Of a stretch of 64,000 bases of DNA, positions 6,604-14,888 are shown piece after piece; within the stretch, counting starts at the first letter, position 1; each line of letters begins with the position of its first letter. The translations under genes and the position numbers were made by a program. Source of the stretch: Bacteroidaceae bacterium (GTDB taxonomy: Bacteria > Bacteroidota > Bacteroidia > Bacteroidales > Bacteroidaceae); NCBI GenBank assembly GCA_017619335.1, contig JAFZSP010000079.1, forward strand, positions 1 to 64,000, read 5' to 3'. The notes under the pieces are model-generated. The model was not told where the DNA came from and ran no database searches. It was given only the letters and a program-made list of their open reading frames with translations.

Positions 6604-8031
6604 TTAGAAGGTCCAGCGGAGGCCGAAAGGAATGGAGAAGGCCAGCTCGTGTTCGGTGCGCCAGGTTTGGAGGCCGGAGCCGCCGACCGGATCTGACGCT
6701 GGCACGTACCACTGGACAGACGGCTGGCAGAAGACGCTGAGGTGGCGCGTCACGTTCAGCTGTGCGCCCAACCCGGCGATAGGAGAGAACTGCACGGGCA
6801 CTAAGGAAAAGGGAGACGTGGTCTCTTCCTTCGTGAGGCGACCATTGGTGAATTGCTGCCATTCTTGTTTGATGGACAGCGGGAAATCCACTTGCAAGCC
6901 GGCAAGGGCGTAAAGGCGCACGGCGCGCGAACTGATGAAAGAATACTGCGCCAGTAAAGGAACCCCTAAATAGTTGATGCGCTGACGTTTATGGCTGTAG
7001 CTCTGTTCGTTGCCGTAGTCAAAGGTGGAGCGCAGAGATGTGAAAGTGACGCCCGACTCCAGGGACCAGCGCTCGCTGAGCGGGACGTTCACAGAGAGGC
7101 CCAGGGTGAAGGGCAGGTCGTGGTGACTCTCATCGATGGTGACGGCGTTGTTGGCGAAGTTCTGCGACGTAGAATTCACGCTGACGTAGTTCGAGTAGGT
7201 GAAACCGTTGGCGGCGAGGAAGTAGTAATTATTTGTGTGGTAGGCATTTTTGTCACGACTGTCAACCCCGATTTCGTCGTGAGCCCATAAATAGTCTTCG
7301 TTCCTGTAGTTGGCGAGGACTTGGTTCCCGCCGCCGTTCGAGCCGAAGCCGAGGTTAGAGGTGTGAAGGGAGAGGGCCAGTAGGCGCGGGGAGTGAGTCG
7401 CCGGTTGTGCCGTCGGCCGCGGTTGGGATGGAATGCTCACCGGATGTGATTGCTTGCCAGAAGTCACCGCTGCGGGTTGTTTGTCTGATGGTACAATCGT
7501 GACTTCGTTGTCGTCAGTTGTGCCCTCGTTGGAAGCAGTCGTTCCCTCGTTGGCAGCAGTCGTTTCGACGGTTAGAACAGAATCCGTTAAGGGAACGTGT
7601 GCCGTAGTTACGGCAGAGAGATTTTGTTGTCGCGTACCTAAAGGCACGCGGTCTTCTGTGGTTGCAGGGGACCCGCCATTAAAATGGCTCGCTGCCTCTG
7701 TCTCGCCCCTACGGTGCTGGGTGTGTGCCACGTCTTGCTGGAACGATATTTCTGCCAATGCATTCTCCACTTCATTCGTTCGCGGCCACAGGAGCATTGC
7801 GGCTATTGCGGCGACGGCTGCGGCGGCACTCCACCACGGCCACAAACGCCGCTTCTGCGGGGCGCTCGTTCCGGCGGCGGTCGCTTTTTCTGCCGCCATT
7901 CGTTCTTTCATCCGTTCGTTGAACCCTGCGGGGAGACTGGGCAGTCCCTCGTTGCGCTGCTGCAAGGCACGACGAAGGGCGGCGTCGGACTGGCGCCAGC
8001 TTTCAGGAGTGTTGTTTGCAGTGGGGTTCAT
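6604..8031 (-). CDS. Membrane-anchored outer-membrane-type beta-barrel protein, candidate anti-sigma partner
   Basis: The 475 residues show an Arg-rich cytosolic N terminus (1-62), one transmembrane helix (about 66-83, W-W-S-A-A-A-A-V-A-A-I-A-A-M-L-L-W-P), a long low-complexity linker (90-215) with degenerate N-E-G-T-T repeats, and a C-terminal domain (216-475) resembling outer-membrane beta-barrel proteins, ending F-G-L-R-W-T-F. The start overlaps the stop of the ECF sigma gene as ATGA, so the pair is co-translated. The position after the sigma factor suggests an anti-sigma or sensor role; the cytosolic part is too short and divergent to assign a known anti-sigma fold. Residues about 106-150 are encoded by an inserted palindromic element. 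Confidence 0.75.
   Translation of the reverse strand: MNPTANNTPESWRQSDAALRRALQQRNEGLPSLPAGFNERMKERMAAEKATAAGTSAPQKRRLWPWWSAAAAVAAIAAMLLWPRTNEVENALAEISFQQDVAHTQHRRGETEAASHFNGGSPATTEDRVPLGTRQQNLSAVTTAHVPLTDSVLTVETTAANEGTTASNEGTTDDNEVTIVPSDKQPAAVTSGKQSHPVSIPSQPRPTAQPATHSPRLLALSLHTSNLGFGSNGGGNQVLANYRNEDYLWAHDEIGVDSRDKNAYHTNNYYFLAANGFTYSNYVSVNSTSQNFANNAVTIDESHHDLPFTLGLSVNVPLSERWSLESGVTFTSLRSTFDYGNEQSYSHKRQRINYLGVPLLAQYSFISSRAVRLYALAGLQVDFPLSIKQEWQQFTNGRLTKEETTSPFSLVPVQFSPIAGLGAQLNVTRHLSVFCQPSVQWYVPASDPVGGSGLQTWRTEHELAFSIPFGLRWTF
7583..7715. repeat. Nested palindromic element inserted in frame in a coding sequence (copy 5)
   Basis: The plus strand aligns with the intergenic element at 38850-39030: gtgccgtagNtacgNNagagagatNtNgttgtcgcgtacctaaaggcacgcg, then gccNttaaaaNggct, then tctcgcccctacggNgct. 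Stop-free translation on the minus strand gives residues about 106-150 of the barrel protein. Stems are more eroded than in the intergenic copies, consistent with an old insertion. Confidence 0.85.
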
Positions 8032-8606
8032 TGTTGTTGTTGTTTGAGAATGAGATGATAAAGTTTCTTTCGGATGCGATGGAGGCGGGTGGCCACTGTG
8101 CCGGGCGGCGCCTCGGTGATAAAGGCTATTTCCGCCAACGGCAGGTCCTCATAGTAGAAGAGGTTGATGAGCGTGAGCTCGTCCGGTGGCAGGTCGTCCA
8201 GCGCTTGCTGCAGGAGTTCTGTGCGCTCGTCGTCAGCTTCGGCGAAGGCGCGTTGCAGGGCTTCTTCCTCGGCTTCTGTGAAAAGCTCGTTGTCTGAATC
8301 CAGGGTGAGCAGAGGGGCTGGACGCTTGCGCAAGTGGTTGAGCGTGAGCCGGTAGGCGATGTGTTTGACCCAGGTCTCTAAGGACGCTTGCTGAGGGTCG
8401 TAGCGCTGGATTTGTTGCATGGCACGCAACAGGGTGTCTTGTGTCAGTTCCTCGGCATCCTGCGTATTGGCCGTGATCTGAACGATGAGCCGGAAGGCAT
8501 GTGGCGCATACTGCCGCAGGAACTCTTCCTGGGCGTCTGCCTCGCCGCGCTGGAGGCCGTCGGTCAAGCGTTGCGTGTCACGCGCTGTCTCCGTTTTTTT
8601 GCTCAC
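8028..8606 (-). CDS. ECF-type RNA polymerase sigma factor
   Basis: The 192-residue protein has sigma-70 region 2 (about 25-95; D-A-E-E-L-T-Q-D-T-L-L-R-A-M and W-V-K-H-I-A-Y-R-L) and region 4 (about 135-188; L-P-P-D-E-L-T-L-I-N-L-F-Y-Y-E-D-L-P-L-A-E-I-A, then P-P-G-T-V-A-T-R-L-H-R-I-R-K-K-L helix-turn-helix). There is no region 1 or 3, as in ECF sigmas. It should direct RNA polymerase to an envelope-related regulon; the coupled membrane protein is its probable regulator. Length is typical. Confidence 0.93.
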   Translation of the reverse strand: MSKKTETARDTQRLTDGLQRGEADAQEEFLRQYAPHAFRLIVQITANTQDAEELTQDTLLRAMQQIQRYDPQQASLETWVKHIAYRLTLNHLRKRPAPLLTLDSDNELFTEAEEEALQRAFAEADDERTELLQQALDDLPPDELTLINLFYYEDLPLAEIAFITEAPPGTVATRLHRIRKKLYHLILKQQQQ

Positions 8607-8639
8607 GTCTTCGATGCCTTTCTACTTTCTTATACACAC

Positions 8640-8671
8640 ATTGGGGCAGAAACATTACATCCCGCCCCAAT
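8640..8671. terminator. Hairpin between mutS2 and the sigma gene
   Basis: attggggc (8640-8647) pairs with gccccaat (8664-8671) around a 16-nt loop. It follows the mutS2 stop on the minus strand. There is no clear U-run after it, so a terminator role is only likely. Confidence 0.4.
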
Positions 8672-8690
8672 ATTTATTATTCTTTAACAT

Positions 8691-11339
8691 TTATCGCAAC
8701 TCCACGACGGTGATGCCAGCTCCGCCGAATTGGACGTGTTCGTCACGGGCATCAATCACGGACGGCACTGTTTGCAGGTATTGCCGGATGAGTTGTCGCA
8801 GCGCCCCCGTTCCTGTGCCGTGCAGGATTCTCACGCGGGCCACGCCCACCTGAATGGCATCGTCCATATAATGCATAATAGCGTTCAGCGCTTCCTCGCC
8901 CCGCATCCCGCGCACATCAATCTCCTGCTTGAAGTTCAGCGACTTATCCCGCATCAGGTTCTGTGTCTCACGACTGACGAAGGTGGCTCCCGTGGGCGTC
9001 TCCTGTGCCTTCGGCGCCTGCGCCGGCACCAGCCTGTCCACCTTCACCATCGTCCTCATCTGTCCGAACAACACGGTGGCGTTCTTGCCATCAACAGAGA
9101 GCAGTTTACCCACAGAGGTCTGACCTTTGATGCGGACAAAGGTGGGAGAAGCGGCACTGGCACTGCCACTGGCCCCCCATACGGCCCCCGAGGGGGCTTC
9201 TATACCTTTGTTGACACTGGACGATAGTGTAGTGTCCCCCTCGGGGGACGAAAGGGGGGCCAGGCCAGTATCTTCCTTCTTTTCCCTCTTTTTCTTCTTC
9301 TCCTGCCTCCTCCTGATTTTCTCCATCTTGCGCTCAATCTCCTCATCGCCAAGGTTTTCCTGATTCTCAACCTCCCGGATGCGATAGTCTTCGAGCGACT
9401 GGCGGACGCGGCGCGTCTCCTCCTTCTCGGCCTGTGCTTCCTTGATTTCGCGGATGGTGCGTTCGATGCGTGCGTTGGCCTCTTGCAGCAGCTGCTCGGC
9501 TTCTTCCTTGGCCTTGCGGATAATCTCCTTGCGCTGGCGCTGCAGTTCGGTGATTTCCTCCTCGTACTTACTGATGGTCTGTTCCATCTGCTTCTCGCGG
9601 CCGTGAATGGTCTCGCGTTTCTGTTGCCAATAACGGCGGTCACGAACGATGTCCTGCAACCACTTGTCCGCGTTGATGTAATCGCGGCCAACTATGTCTG
9701 ACGCATCGCTGATGACCTCCTCCGGAATACCTATTTTGCGCGCTATCTCCACTGCGAAACTGCTGCCCGGCTGTCCGATCTGCAACTGGAACAGCGCCTG
9801 CATCAGGTGACGGTCATAGAGCATGGCGCCGTTCACCACGCCCTCTGTCTCGTCGGCAAAATGTTTGAGGTTCTGGTAGTGCGTGGTGATGATGCCGAAG
9901 GTGCCGCGCTCCACGAAACGCTTCAACACCGCCTCGGCAATGGCACCGCCAATCTGGGGTTCTGTGCCGCCGCCGAACTCATCAATCAACAGCAGTGTGG
10001 CAGGGTCGGCAGCTCTCATCATTTGCTTCATATTCAGGAGGTGAGAGCTGTAGGTTGAAAGTTCATCTTCAATGCTCTGTTCGTCTCCGATATCTATCAT
10101 GATACTCTGGAAAATTCCGAGTCGGGAGCGCTCGCCCACGGTGATAGGCAAGCCACACTGCAGCATATACTGCAGCAGTCCCACGGTCTTCAGGCAGACG
10201 CTCTTGCCGCCCGCGTTGGGACCCGAAATCAGCAGAATCCGCTGTCGCCGTGTCAGCTCTATTTCCAATGGCACCACCTTTTTATTATGTTTCGCGAGCG
10301 TGCGCGCGAGCAGCGGATGCACCGCCAGCGTCCAATCGATCAGTGGCGCGTCGGCGATCTGGGGCTGAGTGGTGGTGAAGGCGTTCAGGATCTGTGCCAG
10401 TCGGGCTTTGGCCCGCACAAACTCCACGTCTGCCAACATTTCATAGCTCTCGATGAGGGCCGGAGCCTGTGGGCGCAACTCGTCGGTGAAGGCGCGCAGG
10501 ATTCTCACCACTTCCCGCTTCTCGTCGGCCTCTAACTCGCGGATGCGGTTGTTGGCTTCCACCACCTCTTGCGGCTCGATGAACACCGTGCGTCCCGTGG
10601 CGCTCTCGTCATGAATGATGCCCTTGATCTTGCGCTTGAGAGCCGGCGCCACAGGTATCACCAGTCGGCCGTCGCGCATCGTCGGCGCCACGTCCTGCGC
10701 CACCGTTCCTTCCGCCTGCGCGTTCCTTAATATATTATTGAGCACGCGGCTGATGCTTCCCTCGGTCTGCGCCAGCTCGTGACGGATGCGGGCCAGTTCC
10801 GGGCTGGCGTTGTCCTTCACGTGGCCGAATTTGTCCAGAATGCGGTCAATACGACAGACCCACTCCCTTACCCCTCCCTGTAAAGGAGGGGAGTAGTCAC
10901 CATTTGAGAGATGAGAGGCGACCATGCGGGAAAGAGCGGGGTAATTCACTTCTTCAACAGACTTTTCTACTTCCGAATGGTAATCACTCCCCTCCTTTAC
11001 AGGGAGGGGTTGGGTCTTTTGGATTATTTCACTGATGGTCTCCAACGACCTCTTCAGGGAGAACATCTCTTCGACCTCGATGAAGGTGCCTTCGATGCGG
11101 ATGCGGCGGAGCGTGGGACGCAGGTCGTAATAACCCTGTTCCGGGAAGCCGTCTTCCTCCTCGGTCAGTCTGACGAACTCGCCCACCTGCTGGTGCAGTT
11201 CGCGCAGCTGGGCACCGTCGGTGAGGAAAGCCATCTCTTCCACGCGCTGCAATCCCAACGGACTCAGACACTGGGCACGCAACAGGGCGCGAACCTCGCT
11301 CATTCCTATCTTTTCTTCAAATGTATGCGGATAAATCAT
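8691..11339 (-). CDS. mutS2: MutS2 family ATPase/endonuclease
   Basis: MutS2 suppresses homologous recombination and, in some bacteria, acts on stalled ribosomes. The 882-residue protein has the MutS core with Walker A G-P-N-A-G-G-K-S (373-380), Walker B region L-L-L-I-D-E-F-G-G-G-T-E-P, a long coiled coil (about 560-690, E-E-I-T-E-L-Q-R-Q-R-K) and a C-terminal Smr nuclease domain (about 800-882, D-V-R-G-M-R-G and L-H-G-T-G-T-G). Two stretches, about 110-158 and 693-723, are encoded by palindromic repeat DNA and make the protein longer than usual. A TACTTTTG motif at 11370-11363 (minus) is the likely promoter element. Confidence 0.93.
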   Translation of the reverse strand: MIYPHTFEEKIGMSEVRALLRAQCLSPLGLQRVEEMAFLTDGAQLRELHQQVGEFVRLTEEEDGFPEQGYYDLRPTLRRIRIEGTFIEVEEMFSLKRSLETISEIIQKTQPLPVKEGSDYHSEVEKSVEEVNYPALSRMVASHLSNGDYSPPLQGGVREWVCRIDRILDKFGHVKDNASPELARIRHELAQTEGSISRVLNNILRNAQAEGTVAQDVAPTMRDGRLVIPVAPALKRKIKGIIHDESATGRTVFIEPQEVVEANNRIRELEADEKREVVRILRAFTDELRPQAPALIESYEMLADVEFVRAKARLAQILNAFTTTQPQIADAPLIDWTLAVHPLLARTLAKHNKKVVPLEIELTRRQRILLISGPNAGGKSVCLKTVGLLQYMLQCGLPITVGERSRLGIFQSIMIDIGDEQSIEDELSTYSSHLLNMKQMMRAADPATLLLIDEFGGGTEPQIGGAIAEAVLKRFVERGTFGIITTHYQNLKHFADETEGVVNGAMLYDRHLMQALFQLQIGQPGSSFAVEIARKIGIPEEVISDASDIVGRDYINADKWLQDIVRDRRYWQQKRETIHGREKQMEQTISKYEEEITELQRQRKEIIRKAKEEAEQLLQEANARIERTIREIKEAQAEKEETRRVRQSLEDYRIREVENQENLGDEEIERKMEKIRRRQEKKKKREKKEDTGLAPLSSPEGDTTLSSSVNKGIEAPSGAVWGASGSASAASPTFVRIKGQTSVGKLLSVDGKNATVLFGQMRTMVKVDRLVPAQAPKAQETPTGATFVSRETQNLMRDKSLNFKQEIDVRGMRGEEALNAIMHYMDDAIQVGVARVRILHGTGTGALRQLIRQYLQTVPSVIDARDEHVQFGGAGITVVELR
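9171..9261. repeat. Palindromic element inside mutS2 (linker before Smr domain)
   Basis: Outer arms ggcccccc (9171-9178) and ggggggcc (9254-9261) enclose two perfect palindromes, gcccccgagggggc and gtccccctcgggggac, and an inner pair gacact/agtgtc. The element stays in frame and encodes MutS2 residues about 693-723 (S-S-P-E-G-D ... A-P-S-G-A-V-W-G-A), in the flexible linker between coiled coil and Smr domain. Confidence 0.8.
10870..11010. repeat. 24-bp perfect inverted repeat element inside mutS2 N-terminal region
   Basis: Arms at 10870-10893 and 10987-11010 are exact reverse complements (core ccctccctgtaaaggaggg), and pairing continues imperfectly inward (caccatttg versus gaatggt). Between them is about 90 bp with no stop in the mutS2 frame. 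It encodes residues about 110-157; P-L-P-V-K-E-G and S-P-P-L-Q-G-G-V-R are the arm translations. The central Y-P-A-L-S-R-M-V-A looks like native MutS2 sequence. Confidence 0.85.
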
Positions 11340-11466
11340 GACGTTTTGTTGTATTTCGGGCGCAAAAGTAATAAAAAGTTTAATGAAAAGGTGAGAAAAA
11401 TCAAGAAAAGATAGGTTTCACTGCAAAAAACTCTAAACTCTAATCTCTAAACTCTAAACTTTTCAC

Positions 11467-11474
11467 TACCTTTG
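11467..11474 (+). promoter_or_regulatory. Promoter -7 element for carB
   Basis: TACCTTTG fits TAnnTTTG and lies 44 nt upstream of the carB start. A second TACTTTTG at 11506-11513 is too close to the ATG to serve. Just upstream (11427-11460) the motif ctctaaact is repeated three times; no clear -33 TTG is visible. Confidence 0.6.
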
Positions 11475-11518
11475 CAGCCGAAATACATACGACAACCCCC
11501 AAAAATACTTTTGCAGCA

Positions 11519-14500
11519 ATGAAGAAAAACTTGAAAAAAGTACTGGTGCTGGGAAGTGGCGCTTTGAAGATTGGGCAGGCCGGTGAATTTGACTACTCCG
11601 GTTCCCAAGCGCTCAAAGCTCTACGAGAAGAAGGCATCCAGAGTGTGCTCGTTAACCCAAATATCGCAACCATCCAAACGTCTGAGGGCATTGCCGACAA
11701 GGTTTATTTCCAACCGGTGACGCCCTATTTTGTAACCGAAATTATCAAGAAGGAACGCCCGGACGGCATCCTGTTGGCCTTCGGCGGACAGACGGCACTG
11801 AACTGCGGAACGGAACTGTATCAGAACGGCACGCTGCAAGAGTACGGCGTGGAAGTGCTCGGCACGTCCGTGGAAGCCATTATGAATACCGAAGACCGCG
11901 ACCTCTTCGTGAAGAAGCTGGCCGAGGTGGATCTGAAGGTGCCCGTCAGCCACGCAGTGGAAAACATGGACGACGCCCTGAAGGCTGCCCACCAGATAGG
12001 ATTCCCCATTATGATTCGTTCCGCCTACGCCCTCGGCGGACTCGGTTCCGGTATTTGTCCGGACGAGGAGAAGTTCATCGAGATTGCCGAGAGCGCCTTC
12101 ACCTTCGCCCCGCAAATCCTGGTGGAGGAGAGCCTGAAAGGCTGGAAGGAAATCGAGTTTGAGTGCATCCGCGACGCCAACGACCGCTGCTTCACTGTGG
12201 CTTCCATGGAGAACTTCGACCCCCTCGGCATTCATACAGGAGAAAGCATCGTCGTGGCTCCCACCTGTTCGCTCACCGAGGAACAGGTGAAGATGCTGCA
12301 GGATATTACCATCAAGTGCGTCAAGCACTTAGGCATCGTCGGCGAGTGCAACATCCAGTTTGCTTTCAATGCCGTGACCAACGACTACCGCATTATTGAA
12401 ATCAACGCACGCCTCTCACGTTCCAGCGCCCTCGCCTCCAAGGCTACGGGTTACCCCCTCGCCTTCGTGGCTGCCAAGATAGCACTGGGTTACACCCTCG
12501 ACCAGATCGGCGAAATGGGAACCACCAACAGCGCCTACGTCGCTCCCTCACTGGATTATATGATTTGCAAGATTCCGCGTTGGGACCTGACCAAGTTCGT
12601 GGGCGTCAGCCGCCAGATCGGTTCTTCCATGAAGTCCGTGGGCGAGATCATGTCCATCGGACGCTCCTTCGAAGAGATGCTGCAGAAGGGTCTGAGAATG
12701 ATAGGACAGGGAATGCACGGTTTCGTGGGCAACGAACACGTGGCGTTCGACGACCTGGACGACGCGCTGGAGAACCCCACCGACCTGCGTATTTTTGCCA
12801 TTGCCGAAGCGCTGGAAAAGGGTTACACCGTGGAGCGCATCGAGGAACTGACGAAAATCGACGTGTGGTTCATCACTCGCATGAAACGCATCGTGGATCT
12901 GAAGCACCAGTTAGAGGCCTACAACCGTCTGGAAGACCTGCCCGATGACTTCCTCTTGGAGGTCAAGCAGGCCGGCTTTAGCGACTTCCAGATTGCACGC
13001 TTCGTCCTCAAACCCGCCAACGGCAACTTCGAGAAAGAGAACCTGGAAGTGCGCCGCTACCGCAAACAGCGCGGCATCCTCCCCAGCGTGAAGCGCATTC
13101 CCACCGTGGCCAGCGAGCACCCCGAGCTGACCAACTACCTCTATTTCACCTATACACACGTTCCTGCTTTCCAGGATGCTTTCACCCTTTCCCAGAACGC
13201 TGCTCCCGCTCCCTTCGGCGGCTGTCCCGCAGAGATCGTGCCTCCCGCAGCCTCTGCAGGTTCTGTGTCCGGCGGTTCGTCCGCCGGGAGTTACCGTTCT
13301 ATCCACGACATCCAATATTACCACAACGAGAAATCCGTCATCGTCCTGGGTTCAGGTGCTTACCGCATCGGTTCCAGCGTGGAGTTTGACTGGTGCTCTG
13401 TGAACGCCATCAACACCGCTCGCAAGCTGGGTTACAAATCCATTATGATCAACTATAACCCCGAGACCGTCTCCACAGACTACGATATGTGTGACCGTCT
13501 GTACTTTGACGAGCTCACCCTGGAACGCGTCCTGGATGTGATAGACCTGGAGCAGCCTCGTGGCGTGATTGTCTCCGTGGGCGGTCAGATTCCCAACAAC
13601 CTGGCTATGAAGCTCCATCGCCAGGGCGTGCCCGTGCTGGGAACCTCGCCGGTGGATATTGACCGAGCCGAAAACCGCGACAAGTTCTCCGCCATGCTGG
13701 ACAAACTCGGCGTGGACCAGCCCGCCTGGCGCGCACTCACCAGCCTCGATTCCATCAAGGAATTCATCAGCGAGGTGGGCTATCCCGTGCTCGTCCGTCC
13801 CAGCTACGTCCTCTCTGGCGCTGCCATGAACGTCTGCTACTCCGACGAGGAACTGGAGCGCTTCCTGCAACTTGCCACCGAGGTCTCCCATGAATATCCC
13901 GTGGTGGTTTCCCAGTTTATGCAGGAAACCAAGGAGATAGAGTTCGACGCCGTGGCCGACAAGGGCGAAATCGTGGAATACGCCATCAGCGAGCACGTGG
14001 AGTACGCCGGCGTTCACTCCGGCGACGCCACCATGGTGTTCCCCGCACAGAATGTCTATTTCTCCACCATCCGCCAGATGAAGAAGATTGCCCGCAAGAT
14101 TGCAGCCGAGCTCAACATCAGCGGTCCCTTCAATATCCAATTCCTGGCCAAGAACCGCGAGGTGAAAGTCATCGAGTGCAACCTCCGAGCCTCCCGCAGC
14201 TTCCCCTTCGTCTCCAAAATCCTGAAGCGCAACTTCATCGAGACCGCCACCAAGATTATGTTGGACGCTCCCTATCAGCGCGCCGAGAAGAGCGAGTTCG
14301 ATATTGATCGCATTGGCGTGAAAGCCAGTCAGTTCAGCTTCGCCCGTCTGCAGAACGCAGACCCCGTTCTGGGTGTTGATATGAGTTCCACCGGTGAGGT
14401 CGGTTGCTTGGGCGACGACCTGAACGAGGCCCTGTTGAATGCCCTCATTGCCACCGGTTACCGCCTCCCAAAGAAGGCCGTGCTCATTTCCTCCGGCGGC

Positions 14501-14878
14501 GTCAAGGGAAAGCTCGACCTGCTGGAGCCTGCCCGTCAGTTGGTGAAGAAAGGGTTAGACGTGTATGCCACCTCCGGCACCGCTGCCTTCCTGAACGAGA
14601 ACGGCGTCTTCGCCCGCAGCGTCAGCTGGCCCGACGAGGAGGACGATGACAATGTCCTGCATCTGATCGCACAGCACCGTTTCGACCTCATTGTCAATGT
14701 GCCCAAGAACCGCACGCGCCGCGAGCTGACCAACGGCTACCGCATCCGTCGTGCAGCCATTGACCACAATATTCCTCTGATGACCAACACTCGTCTGGCA
14801 AAGGCCTTCATCCAGGCTGCCACCTCGATGAATCTGGAGGACATCAAAATCAAGTCCTGGCAGGAATACAACGCATAA
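11519..14878 (+). CDS. carB: Carbamoyl-phosphate synthase, large subunit
   Basis: Makes carbamoyl phosphate from bicarbonate, glutamine-derived ammonia and two ATP for pyrimidine and arginine synthesis. The 1119 residues show the duplicated ATP-grasp architecture: G-S-G-A-L-K-I-G-Q-A-G-E-F-D-Y-S-G at the N terminus and its mirror G-S-G-A-Y-R-I-G-S-S-V-E-F-D-W at about 615, each followed by a carboxy/carbamate phosphate domain, then the C-terminal MGS-like allosteric domain (I-S-S-G-G-V-K-G-K). It is about 45 residues longer than the E. coli enzyme, mostly from a Pro/Ala/Gly/Ser-rich stretch at about 550-595 between the halves. No carA is in the window. Confidence 0.96.
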   Translation: MKKNLKKVLVLGSGALKIGQAGEFDYSGSQALKALREEGIQSVLVNPNIATIQTSEGIADKVYFQPVTPYFVTEIIKKERPDGILLAFGGQTALNCGTELYQNGTLQEYGVEVLGTSVEAIMNTEDRDLFVKKLAEVDLKVPVSHAVENMDDALKAAHQIGFPIMIRSAYALGGLGSGICPDEEKFIEIAESAFTFAPQILVEESLKGWKEIEFECIRDANDRCFTVASMENFDPLGIHTGESIVVAPTCSLTEEQVKMLQDITIKCVKHLGIVGECNIQFAFNAVTNDYRIIEINARLSRSSALASKATGYPLAFVAAKIALGYTLDQIGEMGTTNSAYVAPSLDYMICKIPRWDLTKFVGVSRQIGSSMKSVGEIMSIGRSFEEMLQKGLRMIGQGMHGFVGNEHVAFDDLDDALENPTDLRIFAIAEALEKGYTVERIEELTKIDVWFITRMKRIVDLKHQLEAYNRLEDLPDDFLLEVKQAGFSDFQIARFVLKPANGNFEKENLEVRRYRKQRGILPSVKRIPTVASEHPELTNYLYFTYTHVPAFQDAFTLSQNAAPAPFGGCPAEIVPPAASAGSVSGGSSAGSYRSIHDIQYYHNEKSVIVLGSGAYRIGSSVEFDWCSVNAINTARKLGYKSIMINYNPETVSTDYDMCDRLYFDELTLERVLDVIDLEQPRGVIVSVGGQIPNNLAMKLHRQGVPVLGTSPVDIDRAENRDKFSAMLDKLGVDQPAWRALTSLDSIKEFISEVGYPVLVRPSYVLSGAAMNVCYSDEELERFLQLATEVSHEYPVVVSQFMQETKEIEFDAVADKGEIVEYAISEHVEYAGVHSGDATMVFPAQNVYFSTIRQMKKIARKIAAELNISGPFNIQFLAKNREVKVIECNLRASRSFPFVSKILKRNFIETATKIMLDAPYQRAEKSEFDIDRIGVKASQFSFARLQNADPVLGVDMSSTGEVGCLGDDLNEALLNALIATGYRLPKKAVLISSGGVKGKLDLLEPARQLVKKGLDVYATSGTAAFLNENGVFARSVSWPDEEDDDNVLHLIAQHRFDLIVNVPKNRTRRELTNGYRIRRAAIDHNIPLMTNTRLAKAFIQAATSMNLEDIKIKSWQEYNA

Positions 14879-14888
14879 TATACCTCCC

